Source: Thermasporomyces sp040195635 (GTDB lineage Bacteria; Actinomycetota; Actinomycetes; Propionibacteriales; Actinopolymorphaceae). From it: a DNA stretch of 64,000 bases. Positions within the stretch are counted from its first letter, which is position 1. Each line of letters opens with the position of its first letter. Location of the stretch: positions 465,945 through 529,944 of the forward strand of contig NZ_JBEFTX010000003.1 of the NCBI RefSeq assembly GCF_040195635.1. The letters are read 5' to 3'. The notes beneath the pieces are model-generated. The model ran no database searches. It was not told the origin of the DNA and saw nothing but the letters and a program-made list of their open reading frames with translations. This document shows, one piece after another, positions 18,271 to 25,675 of the stretch. The position numbers and the translations under genes are program-made.

Positions 18271-18292
18271 TCTACTAGGTATCTACTAGGTC
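18271..18292. promoter_or_regulatory. 11-bp direct repeat before the toxin-antitoxin operon
   Basis: TCTACTAGGTA (18271-18281) is followed directly by TCTACTAGGTC (18282-18292), 8 bp upstream of the antitoxin start. The position fits antitoxin autorepression; binding is inferred. Confidence 0.5.
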
Positions 18293-18319
18293 GGCCGGCT
18301 GCCAGGCGAGAAGTGTTCG

Positions 18320-19264
18320 TCACACCAGCTCAGGATGGTCGCGGAACCACGCGATCGTCCGCCGGAGGCCGTCCTCCACGGTGATCTTGGGCTCCCATCC
18401 CAGCAGCTGTTGGGCCTGGGAGATGTCGGGTTGCCTGATCCGCGGGTCGTCCTCCGGGCGAGGTACGAACGCGATGTCGGACGCCGACCCGGCGAGTTCG
18501 AGGATCCACCGTGCCAGCGCGAGGACGGAGAGCTCATGGGGGTTGCCGAGGTTCAGCGGTCCGGCGTGGGTCGAGTGCAGCATCGAGACGATGCCCGTCA
18601 CCATGTCGTCGACGTAGCAGATGGACCGGGTCTGGCTCCCGTCACCGGCGACGGTCAGCGGCTCGCCGCGCACCGCCTGCCGGATGAAGGTCGGGATCGC
18701 GCGGCCGTCGTTCGGGCGTAGTCGCGGGCCGAACGTGTTGAAGATCCGGACGATCGCCGTGTCGAGGCCGTGGGTCGCACGGTAGGCCACGGTGAGGGCC
18801 TCGGCGAACCGCTTGGCCTCGTCGTAGACGCCACGCGGGCCGACCGGATTGACGTTGCCCCAGTACTCCTCGCGCTGCGGATGCTCGAGCGGGTCGCCAT
18901 AGACCTCGGAGGTGGACGCGAGAACGAACCGCGCCCCCTTGTCGCGGGCGAGACCCAACGCGTGCAGGGTTCCGACCGAACCCACCTTCAGCGTGTGGAT
19001 GGGCAGGTGGAGGTAGTCGACGGGAGAGGCCGGTGACGCGAAGTGCAGGACGGCGTCCACCGGACCGGGCACGTGGATGAAGTCGCTCACATCGCAGCGG
19101 ACGAGCCGGAAACCGTCCCGCTCGATCAGCTGAGCCACATTGTCGGGGCGTCCGGTGAGGAAGTTGTCGAGGCAGATGACCTCGAACCCTTCGTCCAACA
19201 GCCGCTCACACAGGTGGCTGCCGAGGAAACCGGCGCCACCGGTGACGACAGCCCGATGCGCCAT
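18320..19264 (-). CDS. UDP-glucuronate decarboxylase (UDP-xylose synthase) family
   Basis: The 314-residue short-chain dehydrogenase/epimerase fold has an NAD site at 8-15 (TGGAGFLG). The catalytic set is Ser119/Glu120 (STSEVYGDP), Tyr147 and Lys151 (YDEAK), within the UXS signature YWGNVNPVGPRGVYDEAKR. It would convert UDP-glucuronate to UDP-xylose for glycan synthesis. Start ATG 19264 places the Rossmann motif at the N-terminus; the longer frame reaching 19453 adds only repeat-derived residues. It opens the polysaccharide locus, divergent from the phosphotransferase gene. Confidence 0.9.
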   Translation of the reverse strand: MAHRAVVTGGAGFLGSHLCERLLDEGFEVICLDNFLTGRPDNVAQLIERDGFRLVRCDVSDFIHVPGPVDAVLHFASPASPVDYLHLPIHTLKVGSVGTLHALGLARDKGARFVLASTSEVYGDPLEHPQREEYWGNVNPVGPRGVYDEAKRFAEALTVAYRATHGLDTAIVRIFNTFGPRLRPNDGRAIPTFIRQAVRGEPLTVAGDGSQTRSICYVDDMVTGIVSMLHSTHAGPLNLGNPHELSVLALARWILELAGSASDIAFVPRPEDDPRIRQPDISQAQQLLGWEPKITVEDGLRRTIAWFRDHPELV

Positions 19265-19346
19265 CGTGTGTGCCACCCCTCTCCGGCGGATGCCTTCGCC
19301 GACGATACGCCGTCCGGACCCGCCTTCCGGGGGTGAGCTCTGCGCC

Positions 19347-19403
19347 GTCGGCCCCGCAGTGCCCGGTCGGCCCCGCAGTGCCCGGTCGGCCGCGCAGGCC
19401 CCA
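19347..19403. repeat. 19-bp tandem repeat in the divergent spacer
   Basis: Two identical 19-mers (GTCGGCCCCGCAGTGCCCG at 19347-19365 and 19366-19384) and a third degenerate copy. The 358-bp spacer 19265-19622 must also hold the divergent promoters of the UXS and phosphotransferase genes. No gene is seen in it. Confidence 0.85.
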
Positions 19404-19622
19404 GTCGTGCGTACCCAGGCATGTCGTCGTACGCAATGCGCACCGTCACACACCGAAGCGCGTCCACCTGACTGGCGTCTCCGGAGGGTTTACGGTGTTT
19501 CCTACCACCTTGACCGATCGGTGCCGCGACCTCGACGATGATCCGGCCGTGCACGGGGTGGGCAACCCGACCACCACATCGCACGTCGGACGAGTACGAA
19601 CGTTGGGGGACATCGCAGCGGA

Positions 19623-21149
19623 ATGGCGATACTGAAGGAGCCGGGCGCACGTCTCGGCGACGGGGACGTGGCGGGTGACGCCGCCCACCGGCCACCGCCG
19701 CGTGGCATGGCGGCACGCGGCATGCGCTGGTTCGCACTCGCCGTCGCGGTCCTCGACCTCGGACTCATCGGCGCCGCGACGCTCGCGGCTACGCTCGTAC
19801 GCTTCAGGGTCGTCGAGACCGAGATCGCAGGTGCGTGGCGCGGAGCCAACCTCGGCGGTGTTCCCTACACGTTCGTCGCCCTCGCGCTGACCGGCGCCTG
19901 GGTAGGTGTCTTGGCCGTCCGCGGCGGTTATTCGCCCCGCACGTTCGGGTCGGGCACCGACGAGTACAAGCTCGTCCTCTCGAGCAGCGTGCTGGCGGCC
20001 GGCCTGGTGGCGATCGTGTGCTACCTCGGCAAGATCGAGTTGTCCCGTGGGTTTCTCGCGACGGCGTTCCCCTTCGGCACCATGGTCGTGCTGCTCGGCA
20101 GATTCGGCGCACGCAAGGTGCTCCATGCGCTCCATCGCCGGGACCGCCTCGTCCATCGCGTACTCCTCGTCGGCATGCCGGCCGGTGTGGCCGAACTCCT
20201 CGAGGTCATCAAGCGGGAGCCGCACATGGGTTTCGCCGTGGTCGGCGCCTGCCTTCCGCGGTTGTCGAAGGATCCCGGCGACGAGGTGGCTGACCAGGGT
20301 CTGCCGATCCTGGGCTACCTCGACGAGGTACGGGAGGCCGTCGAACGCGGCGGCATCGACACGGTGGTCGTGAGTGCGCTCCCCGGGCGGTCGTCCCGGC
20401 TGCTACGCCGGCTGTCGTGGTCGCTGGAGGGCTCCGGTGTCGATCTCGTCGTCGTACCCAGCCTGACCGACGTCGCCGGGCCTCGCATCCACGTCAGGCC
20501 GGTTGCCGGTCTGCCACTGCTGCACGTGGAGGAGCCCGAGTTCAAGGGTGCCCGCCGGATCGTCAAGAACATTTTCGACTGGGTGGCGGCCGTCCTGCTC
20601 GCCATCCTGGCCGCTCCATTGCTGGTGGTGATCGCCATCGCCATCAAACTCGACGACCGCGGTCCGGTGCTCCTCCGGCAGACACGGGTGGGGGTGCACG
20701 GCAAGGAGTTCCCGTGCTTCAAGTTCCGTTCGATGGTGGTCGACGCCGAGCAACGCCTCGCCGAACTCCACGCCGACAACCAGCACGACGGTGTGCTGTT
20801 CAAGATTCGCAACGATCCGCGGATCACCCGGGTGGGCAGGGTGATCCGCAAGCTGTCCCTCGATGAGTTGCCGCAGGTGTTCAATGTCCTGCGCGGCGAG
20901 ATGAGCCTGGTCGGTCCGCGGCCGCCGCTGCCGAGAGAGGTGGAGCAGTACGGCGAGGACGTCCGCCGCCGGCTGCTCGTACGCCCCGGGATCACCGGCC
21001 TTTGGCAGGTGTCGGGTCGGTCGAACCTGTCCTGGGACGACTCCGTACGCCTCGACCTCTACTACGTCGAGAACTGGTCTCTGTCAGCCGATCTGGTGAT
21101 CCTCGCCAAGACCTTGGGCGCCGTCCTCAGCCGCGACGGCGCGTACTGA
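19623..21149 (+). CDS. Initiating sugar phosphotransferase (polyprenyl glycosylphosphotransferase)
   Basis: Transfers a hexose-1-phosphate from a UDP-sugar to undecaprenyl phosphate, starting assembly of the repeat unit. The 508-residue protein has four N-terminal membrane helices (about 37-55, 78-98, 115-132, 138-156), a CoA-binding-like central domain, a fifth helix (about 318-340), and the bacterial sugar transferase domain with LRQTRVGVHGKEFPCFKFRSM, DELPQVFNVLRGEMSLVGPRP and RPGITGLWQVSGRS. Start ATG 19623. Length is as in WbaP/CpsE-type enzymes. The sugar transferred cannot be read directly. Confidence 0.95.
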   Translation: MAILKEPGARLGDGDVAGDAAHRPPPRGMAARGMRWFALAVAVLDLGLIGAATLAATLVRFRVVETEIAGAWRGANLGGVPYTFVALALTGAWVGVLAVRGGYSPRTFGSGTDEYKLVLSSSVLAAGLVAIVCYLGKIELSRGFLATAFPFGTMVVLLGRFGARKVLHALHRRDRLVHRVLLVGMPAGVAELLEVIKREPHMGFAVVGACLPRLSKDPGDEVADQGLPILGYLDEVREAVERGGIDTVVVSALPGRSSRLLRRLSWSLEGSGVDLVVVPSLTDVAGPRIHVRPVAGLPLLHVEEPEFKGARRIVKNIFDWVAAVLLAILAAPLLVVIAIAIKLDDRGPVLLRQTRVGVHGKEFPCFKFRSMVVDAEQRLAELHADNQHDGVLFKIRNDPRITRVGRVIRKLSLDELPQVFNVLRGEMSLVGPRPPLPREVEQYGEDVRRRLLVRPGITGLWQVSGRSNLSWDDSVRLDLYYVENWSLSADLVILAKTLGAVLSRDGAY

Positions 21150-21296
21150 AGTTAGGCGCGCACAGTTGGCTGAAAGATCTGACACGGCTGATCGGCGCCC
21201 GGCGCCGCGCTGGCAAGGCGGACGACGAAGCCGATACTGGGGTTCGTATCGGCGAGGAGGACAACGCCGACAGCGTGGATGCCGGGAGCCGATCAG

Positions 21297-22421
21297 TTAG
21301 CGGACTTCGTCGCCCAGGACATCTTCCTGTGAGCCGTTCTTCTGCAGCCAGGGGCCGATCCTGTCCGCCCGGACGGCCTTCCACAGCGCGGCACCCTTCG
21401 CGTCGTCGAGGTAGACAACCGACTGGCTGCCTTCCATGCCGGTGCCTTTGGTGGGGGCGGTCATGAAGGTCACACTGCTTGCCCGCAGGCTTCGCATGTC
21501 GAGAGCGAGGTCGCGCATCGCCTTGGTCGTGAACTCCTCGTCGACGGAGAGGTTCTGCGTGATCGCGTCGAGTGCGCGGCCCAGTTTCAACGGGTTGCTG
21601 ATCGTGCCGTTGGAGAGGGTCTGACGCATCAGCGAGCGGAGGAAGTTCTGCTGCCGCGCCATCCGGTCGAAGTCGCCACGCTGCAGCGTCTTGCGCTCAC
21701 GTACGTAGTCGAGGGCCTCTTCGCCGCTGAGGGTGTGCGTGCCGGCGTTGTAGTACTTCCCGCTGGCGAAGCGCGTGTCGTCGTCGAACGTCATCTGGAC
21801 GCCGCCGAGGGCGTCGGTGAGAGCCTTGAATCCGGCCCAGTCGATCACGGCGAGATGGTCGATGCGTAGCCCGGTGAGCTTCTCGACGGTCTGGATGTAG
21901 AGCGGAGGGCCACCGAAGGAGTACGCGGCGTTGATCTTGTTGTTGCCTCGTCCTGGAATCTCCACCCAGGAGTCACGGGGGAGCGAGATCAGGTAGGCAC
22001 TCTTCCGGTCGCCGGTGATGTGCAGGATCATGATCGTGTCGCTGCGCTGGCCGCCGCTCTTCCAGGCGTCACCCTTGCCCTGGCCGGTCGTACCGGAGTC
22101 GTCGTCGGTGCGCGCGTCGCTGCCGGCGAGCAGGATGTTGACGGCGTCGGCCCCCGCGCCCGTGGGCTTCTTCGGGCGGAGTTTCTCCGGGAGCTGGGAG
22201 AACGCGGAGAACCGGTCGATCTGGCCGCCGAACTTTTCCGACAGCATGTAGCCGGTGAGAACAATCCCTCCGCTGAGCATGAGCAGCAGGGAGAGCAGGA
22301 CCAGGAGAACCGTCTTCGTGCGGGTCTTCTTCTTGCGGCGATCTGCGCGTGGCCCTTGCGAGTCATCGTCCTCGCGCAGGTTGATCGAGCGCAACTCATC
22401 ATCGGCGCGGTAATAGCTCAT
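21297..22421 (-). CDS. LytR-CpsA-Psr (LCP) family glycopolymer ligase
   Basis: The 374-residue protein would attach undecaprenyl-linked glycopolymers to peptidoglycan. It has a basic cytoplasmic N-terminus, one membrane helix (about 37-58) and an extracytoplasmic LCP domain with conserved NILLAGSDAR, RSDTIMILHI, SLPRDSWVEIPG, NKINAAYSFGG and the Arg motif YVRERKTLQRGDFDRMARQQ. Start ATG 22421. It is convergent with the phosphotransferase, so the cluster polymer may end up wall-bound (inference). Confidence 0.95.
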   Translation of the reverse strand: MSYYRADDELRSINLREDDDSQGPRADRRKKKTRTKTVLLVLLSLLLMLSGGIVLTGYMLSEKFGGQIDRFSAFSQLPEKLRPKKPTGAGADAVNILLAGSDARTDDDSGTTGQGKGDAWKSGGQRSDTIMILHITGDRKSAYLISLPRDSWVEIPGRGNNKINAAYSFGGPPLYIQTVEKLTGLRIDHLAVIDWAGFKALTDALGGVQMTFDDDTRFASGKYYNAGTHTLSGEEALDYVRERKTLQRGDFDRMARQQNFLRSLMRQTLSNGTISNPLKLGRALDAITQNLSVDEEFTTKAMRDLALDMRSLRASSVTFMTAPTKGTGMEGSQSVVYLDDAKGAALWKAVRADRIGPWLQKNGSQEDVLGDEVR

Positions 22422-22764
22422 GGCTTCCTTGCGTCCTCGTACCGTGTGCCGCGGGCGGCAGCCCTGCGCTGTCCAGACAGTCGGTCACTTCACAGTGGTC
22501 AGTTGGCCGTCGGTCAGTTCACCGTCATTCAGTTAGTACTGACGTGCCGTGAACCAACGAGGTTGCCGCATGGCGGGCTACGGGTTGCCACGCACATCCC
22601 CGCTGATCCTGCGACGAATGCTGCTCCCCCACGGTCGAGGGCTCAGGCGAGCTTGTCGTACCACATCGTACGCAGAGCACCGGCGACCGAGCGTCATGAT
22701 CGCGATAGGCGAACATTACGCAGGATGTACGGTCAGGCGCGCCCACGGGTTCACTGTCTGACAC
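22422..22764. other. Spacer upstream of the LCP gene
   Basis: The 343-bp divergent region probably holds promoters for the LCP gene (leftward) and the small membrane protein (rightward). Near 22485-22550 the string GTCAGTT or CAGTT recurs irregularly. A 70-codon open frame (22549-22761) has Arg-rich composition typical of a shadow and is not called. Confidence 0.5.
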
Positions 22765-23076
22765 ATGGCGGGGCGTCGCCGGTCGGCCGCCGAGGCGCAA
22801 CTAAACTCCTGGATCGTGATCGAATCGGTGTTCGCCGGACTGCTCATCCTGGCCGTGCTGGCCATCGGAGTCGCCGGAATCTTCGTTTTGTTCCGACTGG
22901 TCCGCCGGCCGGAGCGCGGACCGGCGGCGACCCGCGCCGTCGCGTCCGGAACCGCCCGAAGTGGGGGCAGCGGCGGAGGAGCCAGCGGCGGAGGAACCGG
23001 ACGGACACGGAACGTCAGCGGAAGTACCGCCAGCGCACGGATCGAGAGCACCACCTACACCGGAGCCAGAGCCTGA
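22765..23076 (+). CDS. Small single-span membrane protein, unknown function
   Basis: The 103-residue frame has one strong hydrophobic helix (about 19-42) and a flexible Gly/Ser/Thr/Arg-rich tail (about 55-103, GGSGGGASGGG). It ends 5 bp before the nitrobindin-like gene, so co-transcription is likely. I recognise no family. A GTG at 22816 (start of VIESVFAGLL) is an alternative start. Confidence 0.55.
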   Translation: MAGRRRSAAEAQLNSWIVIESVFAGLLILAVLAIGVAGIFVLFRLVRRPERGPAATRAVASGTARSGGSGGGASGGGTGRTRNVSGSTASARIESTTYTGARA

Positions 23077-23081
23077 TCACC

Positions 23082-23600
23082 ATGGCAACGCCGACGCCAT
23101 TCGAGATCCCGCCCGACCTGCACCCGGACTGCGTACCGCTCGCCTTCCTGCTCGGCCGGTGGGAGGGGCGTGGGCACGGCGACTATCCCACCATCGAGCC
23201 GTTCGAGTTCGGCCACGAAGTGGTCTTCAGCCACAACGGGAAGCCATTCCTCTACTACACGAGTCGCTCCTGGTTGCTCGACTCGGAAGGCACCGCGGTC
23301 CGTCCGCTGGCGATGGAGACCGGTTTCTGGCGTCCCCAGCCTGACGGCGGGCTCGAGGTCGTCCTCGCTCACCCCACCGGTGTGGCCGAGGTGTGGTACG
23401 GCCAGATCGACGGAGCCAAGATCGAGCTCGCGACCGACCTGGTGGCGCGGACGGCGACCGCCAAGGAGTACGACGCGGGGCGCCGACTGTACGGCCTGGT
23501 CGACGGTGCGCTGCTGTGGGCCTTCGACATGGCGGCGGTCGGCGAAGGCATGCAGTCCCACCTGTGGGGTCGGCTCGAGCGGGCTGCGCCCGTTTCCTGA
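23082..23600 (+). CDS. FABP-like / nitrobindin family heme-binding protein
   Basis: The 172-residue beta-barrel protein has the nitrobindin signature GRWEGRGHGDYPTI (about 27-40) near the N-terminus and the conserved C-terminal segment MQSHLWGRLERA with a candidate heme-ligand His. Nitrobindins bind ferric heme and react with peroxynitrite or NO. Start ATG 23082. From memory, Streptomyces also carries such a gene close to a Fur-family regulator, as here. Confidence 0.88.
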   Translation: MATPTPFEIPPDLHPDCVPLAFLLGRWEGRGHGDYPTIEPFEFGHEVVFSHNGKPFLYYTSRSWLLDSEGTAVRPLAMETGFWRPQPDGGLEVVLAHPTGVAEVWYGQIDGAKIELATDLVARTATAKEYDAGRRLYGLVDGALLWAFDMAAVGEGMQSHLWGRLERAAPVS

Positions 23601-23676
23601 CATTCGTACGTGCTGCTCGTAGGGCGCGACCGGCATGATCACATCGGCCGGTGGACACGGCCTAGAATTTCTGCCG

Positions 23677-24120
23677 ATGGGTGACCGACCGCATGGCGAC
23701 CTTCCTGGCGGCTCCGACCTGCACGAGGAGCTGCGGGCCAGGGGATTTCGGCTGACCCCGCAGCGGCAACTCGTGCTCGAGGCGGTCGAGGAGCTGGGCC
23801 ACGCGACGCCAGAGAAGATCCTCACCGTCGTCCGGCAAAAGGCCAGCGGCGTCAACATGTCGACGATCTACCGCACGCTCGAACTGCTGGAGGAGCTCCA
23901 GCTCGTAAGCCACGCACACCTGGGCGACCGGGCGCCGACTTACCACGCGATCAGTACGCCTGACCACGCCCACCTGGTCTGCCGTTCGTGCGGTCGGGTG
24001 ATCGAGGTGGCGTCGGCGGAGATCGACCCGCTGTCGGACGGGCTCCGCGAACGACACGGCTTCACCATGGACGTACGCCATCTCGCGATCTTCGGATCCT
24101 GTACGAACTGTTCGAAATGA
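23677..24120 (+). CDS. Fur-family metal-dependent repressor
   Basis: The 147-residue repressor has a winged-helix domain (GFRLTPQRQLVLEAVEELGHATPEKI; VNMSTIYRTLELLEELQLV), a metal site (HAHLVCRSCGRV) and a second CxxC near the end (GSCTNC). Both CxxC pairs would make a structural zinc site. ATG 23677 was chosen because the helix-turn-helix then starts at the usual distance. Neighbours and synteny (recalled) suggest the Nur (nickel) type, but Fur or Zur cannot be excluded from motifs alone. Confidence 0.9.
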   Translation: MGDRPHGDLPGGSDLHEELRARGFRLTPQRQLVLEAVEELGHATPEKILTVVRQKASGVNMSTIYRTLELLEELQLVSHAHLGDRAPTYHAISTPDHAHLVCRSCGRVIEVASAEIDPLSDGLRERHGFTMDVRHLAIFGSCTNCSK

Positions 24121-24211
24121 CGGGAGTGGACTGCACCCAGCGGGTTTGTCGCCTGGGACGCAGGCGGCGGTGGCACCCCGGCTCGGCTCGGAGCCCCGTA
24201 ATCTCGAAGGC

Positions 24212-25351
24212 GTGACTGCCACCGACACCGACGCTTATGCCAGCCCACTCCTCGGTCTCGCGGGAGCCGTTGCCGCCGACCCGCCGGACAGCGGCGTCGC
24301 GGCCCACTACGGCGACCCGATGCGCGAACAACGCCGCCTCGCCGTCGACCGCATGGATTTCGTCGACCTTTCCCACCGGGGTGTCGTCCGGGTCGCCGGC
24401 CCTGACCGGCTGTCCTGGTTGCATGCCCTCACCACGCAGGATGTCGAGCATCTCGCTCCGGGCGAATCGGCGAGTGCGCTTCTCCTCTCGCCGCACGGCC
24501 ATGTCGAGCACGCGTTGGCCATGGTCGACGACGGCGAGGCGGTGTGGATGCACGTCGAGCCAGGTACGGCACCGCAGGTGGTCGCGTTCCTGGAGTCGAT
24601 GCGCTTCCTGATGCGGGTCGAGGTGAGCGACCTGTCTGCGGAGTACGCGATCCGGTGGGAGCCGACGGCTGAAGGCGTGACGGCTGAAGGGGTGACGGCT
24701 GAGGGGACTGCAGAAGGGACGACAGACCATCTCACCCGGCAGGGCGCGGATTCGCTCGGCGGCCGGGAGATCTTCGTTCCACGCTCGAAGCTGGCAGAGA
24801 CCGCGAGGCGGGTTGTCGAGGCCGCTGGAGACACGGGGTCAGCGGCGGGCGTTCGAGAGGCGGCGGGCGCTGGCGATACGGCGGCAGCGGCAGGCCCTGG
24901 TCGTCCTGCTGGCCTCTGGGCGTACGAAGCGCTGCGGATCGCCGCCCACCTGCCAAGGGCGGGATTCGAGACCGACCATCGCACGATCCCCAACGAGGTG
25001 GGTTGGCTGGGCACCGCCGTCCATCTGCACAAGGGTTGCTACCGCGGGCAGGAGACGGTGGCGCGGGTGCACACTCTGGGCCGGCCGCCCCGCCGGCTGG
25101 TGTTCCTGCACCTCGACGGCTCGGTCGACCGGCTCCCGGGTCACGGAGCACCGGTCACCCACGAAGATCGGGCAGTCGGGTTCGTGACCAGTAGTGCGCG
25201 ACACTTCGAGATGGGCCCGGTCACACTCGCTCTGATCCGCCGCAACGTCCCCGTCGACGCCGACCTGCTGGCCGATGGCGTAGCCGCCGCCCAGGAGGTC
25301 GTCGTACCTCCCGATGCCGGCTTGCATGTCCGGCCCAAGCTCCGCGCCTGA
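24212..25351 (+). CDS. ygfZ: YgfZ/CAF17-type folate-binding Fe-S cluster maintenance protein
   Basis: The 379-residue GcvT-like protein has the defining KGCYRGQE motif (Cys276) and an N-terminal folate-binding region (GPDRLSWLHALTTQDVEHL). It supports repair or assembly of certain 4Fe-4S enzymes. GTG 24212 was chosen; the longer TTG frame at 24146 adds residues unlike the family. Two low-complexity inserts occur: a TAEGV pentapeptide repeat (about 152-168) and an Ala/Gly stretch (about 200-232). Confidence 0.88.
   Translation: MTATDTDAYASPLLGLAGAVAADPPDSGVAAHYGDPMREQRRLAVDRMDFVDLSHRGVVRVAGPDRLSWLHALTTQDVEHLAPGESASALLLSPHGHVEHALAMVDDGEAVWMHVEPGTAPQVVAFLESMRFLMRVEVSDLSAEYAIRWEPTAEGVTAEGVTAEGTAEGTTDHLTRQGADSLGGREIFVPRSKLAETARRVVEAAGDTGSAAGVREAAGAGDTAAAAGPGRPAGLWAYEALRIAAHLPRAGFETDHRTIPNEVGWLGTAVHLHKGCYRGQETVARVHTLGRPPRRLVFLHLDGSVDRLPGHGAPVTHEDRAVGFVTSSARHFEMGPVTLALIRRNVPVDADLLADGVAAAQEVVVPPDAGLHVRPKLRA
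24664..24705 (+). repeat. 15-bp tandem repeat inside ygfZ
   Basis: Units of ACGGCTGAAGGCGTG-type 15-mers at 24664, 24679 and 24694 (the last one partial) encode TAEGV, TAEGV and TAEG. Confidence 0.9.
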
Positions 25352-25408
25352 CGCTGCTGTGCGCGAGCCCGGCGTTGGGCCGTACAGGGGTCATTGCCAC
25401 GTGCCGCG

Positions 25409-25476
25409 CCCATGATCATGAAGGAAAAGCGGGTCTATGCGACGAAAACCTTCACGATCACGATCATGATCATGGG
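25409..25476. repeat. Palindromic intergenic repeat, copy 1
   Basis: CCCATGATCATG (25409-25420) and CATGATCATGGG (25465-25476) are perfect 12-bp inverted arms. Between them lie ATCATGAAGG and CCTTCACGATCA and a core with GGGTCTATGCG. A second element with the same arms and a similar core lies at 52912-52974. Confidence 0.85.
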
Positions 25477-25508
25477 ACATGGCGCGGCCATGCACCGTTT
25501 CCGCAAAC

Positions 25509-25566
25509 CCTGGGCTCGACCACGTAAGCCTGGGCTCGATCGCGTAAGCCTGGGCTCGGTTTCGCG
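25509..25566. repeat. 20-bp tandem repeat after ygfZ
   Basis: CCTGGGCTCG-containing 20-mers start at 25509, 25529 and 25549 (the third truncated). The array is non-coding and lies between the palindromic repeat and the terminator. Confidence 0.88.
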
Positions 25567-25572
25567 GGAATG

Positions 25573-25613
25573 CGAACGAGGGTGGCGCCGAAGCGCCACC
25601 CTCGTTCGGTTTT
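25573..25613. terminator. Strong bidirectional terminator between convergent genes
   Basis: A perfect 16-bp stem (25573-25588 with 25593-25608) closes a CGAA loop and is followed by GTTTTG. It serves ygfZ on the plus strand and possibly the secreted protein on the minus strand. Confidence 0.93.
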
Positions 25614-25675
25614 GTCAGGTCAGGCGTCGATGGTCGTCTGCGCCCCTATGCCTGGGGCCGCGTCGCCCTAGCCGG

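Noticed and set aside
19265..19453. N-terminal extension of the UDP-glucuronate decarboxylase
   Set aside because: The extra residues derive from the 19-bp repeat region and precede the Rossmann motif that should begin the protein; ATG 19264 is better.
22549..22761. 70-codon plus-strand frame in the LCP upstream spacer
   Set aside because: No ribosome-binding site, no conserved motif, Arg-rich. Considered as a leader peptide but it lacks clustered regulatory codons at its end.
25573..25613. Possible tRNA-like hairpin
   Set aside because: It is a simple perfect 16-bp stem with a T-run; no cloverleaf or T-arm GGTTCRA signature. Called as terminator.
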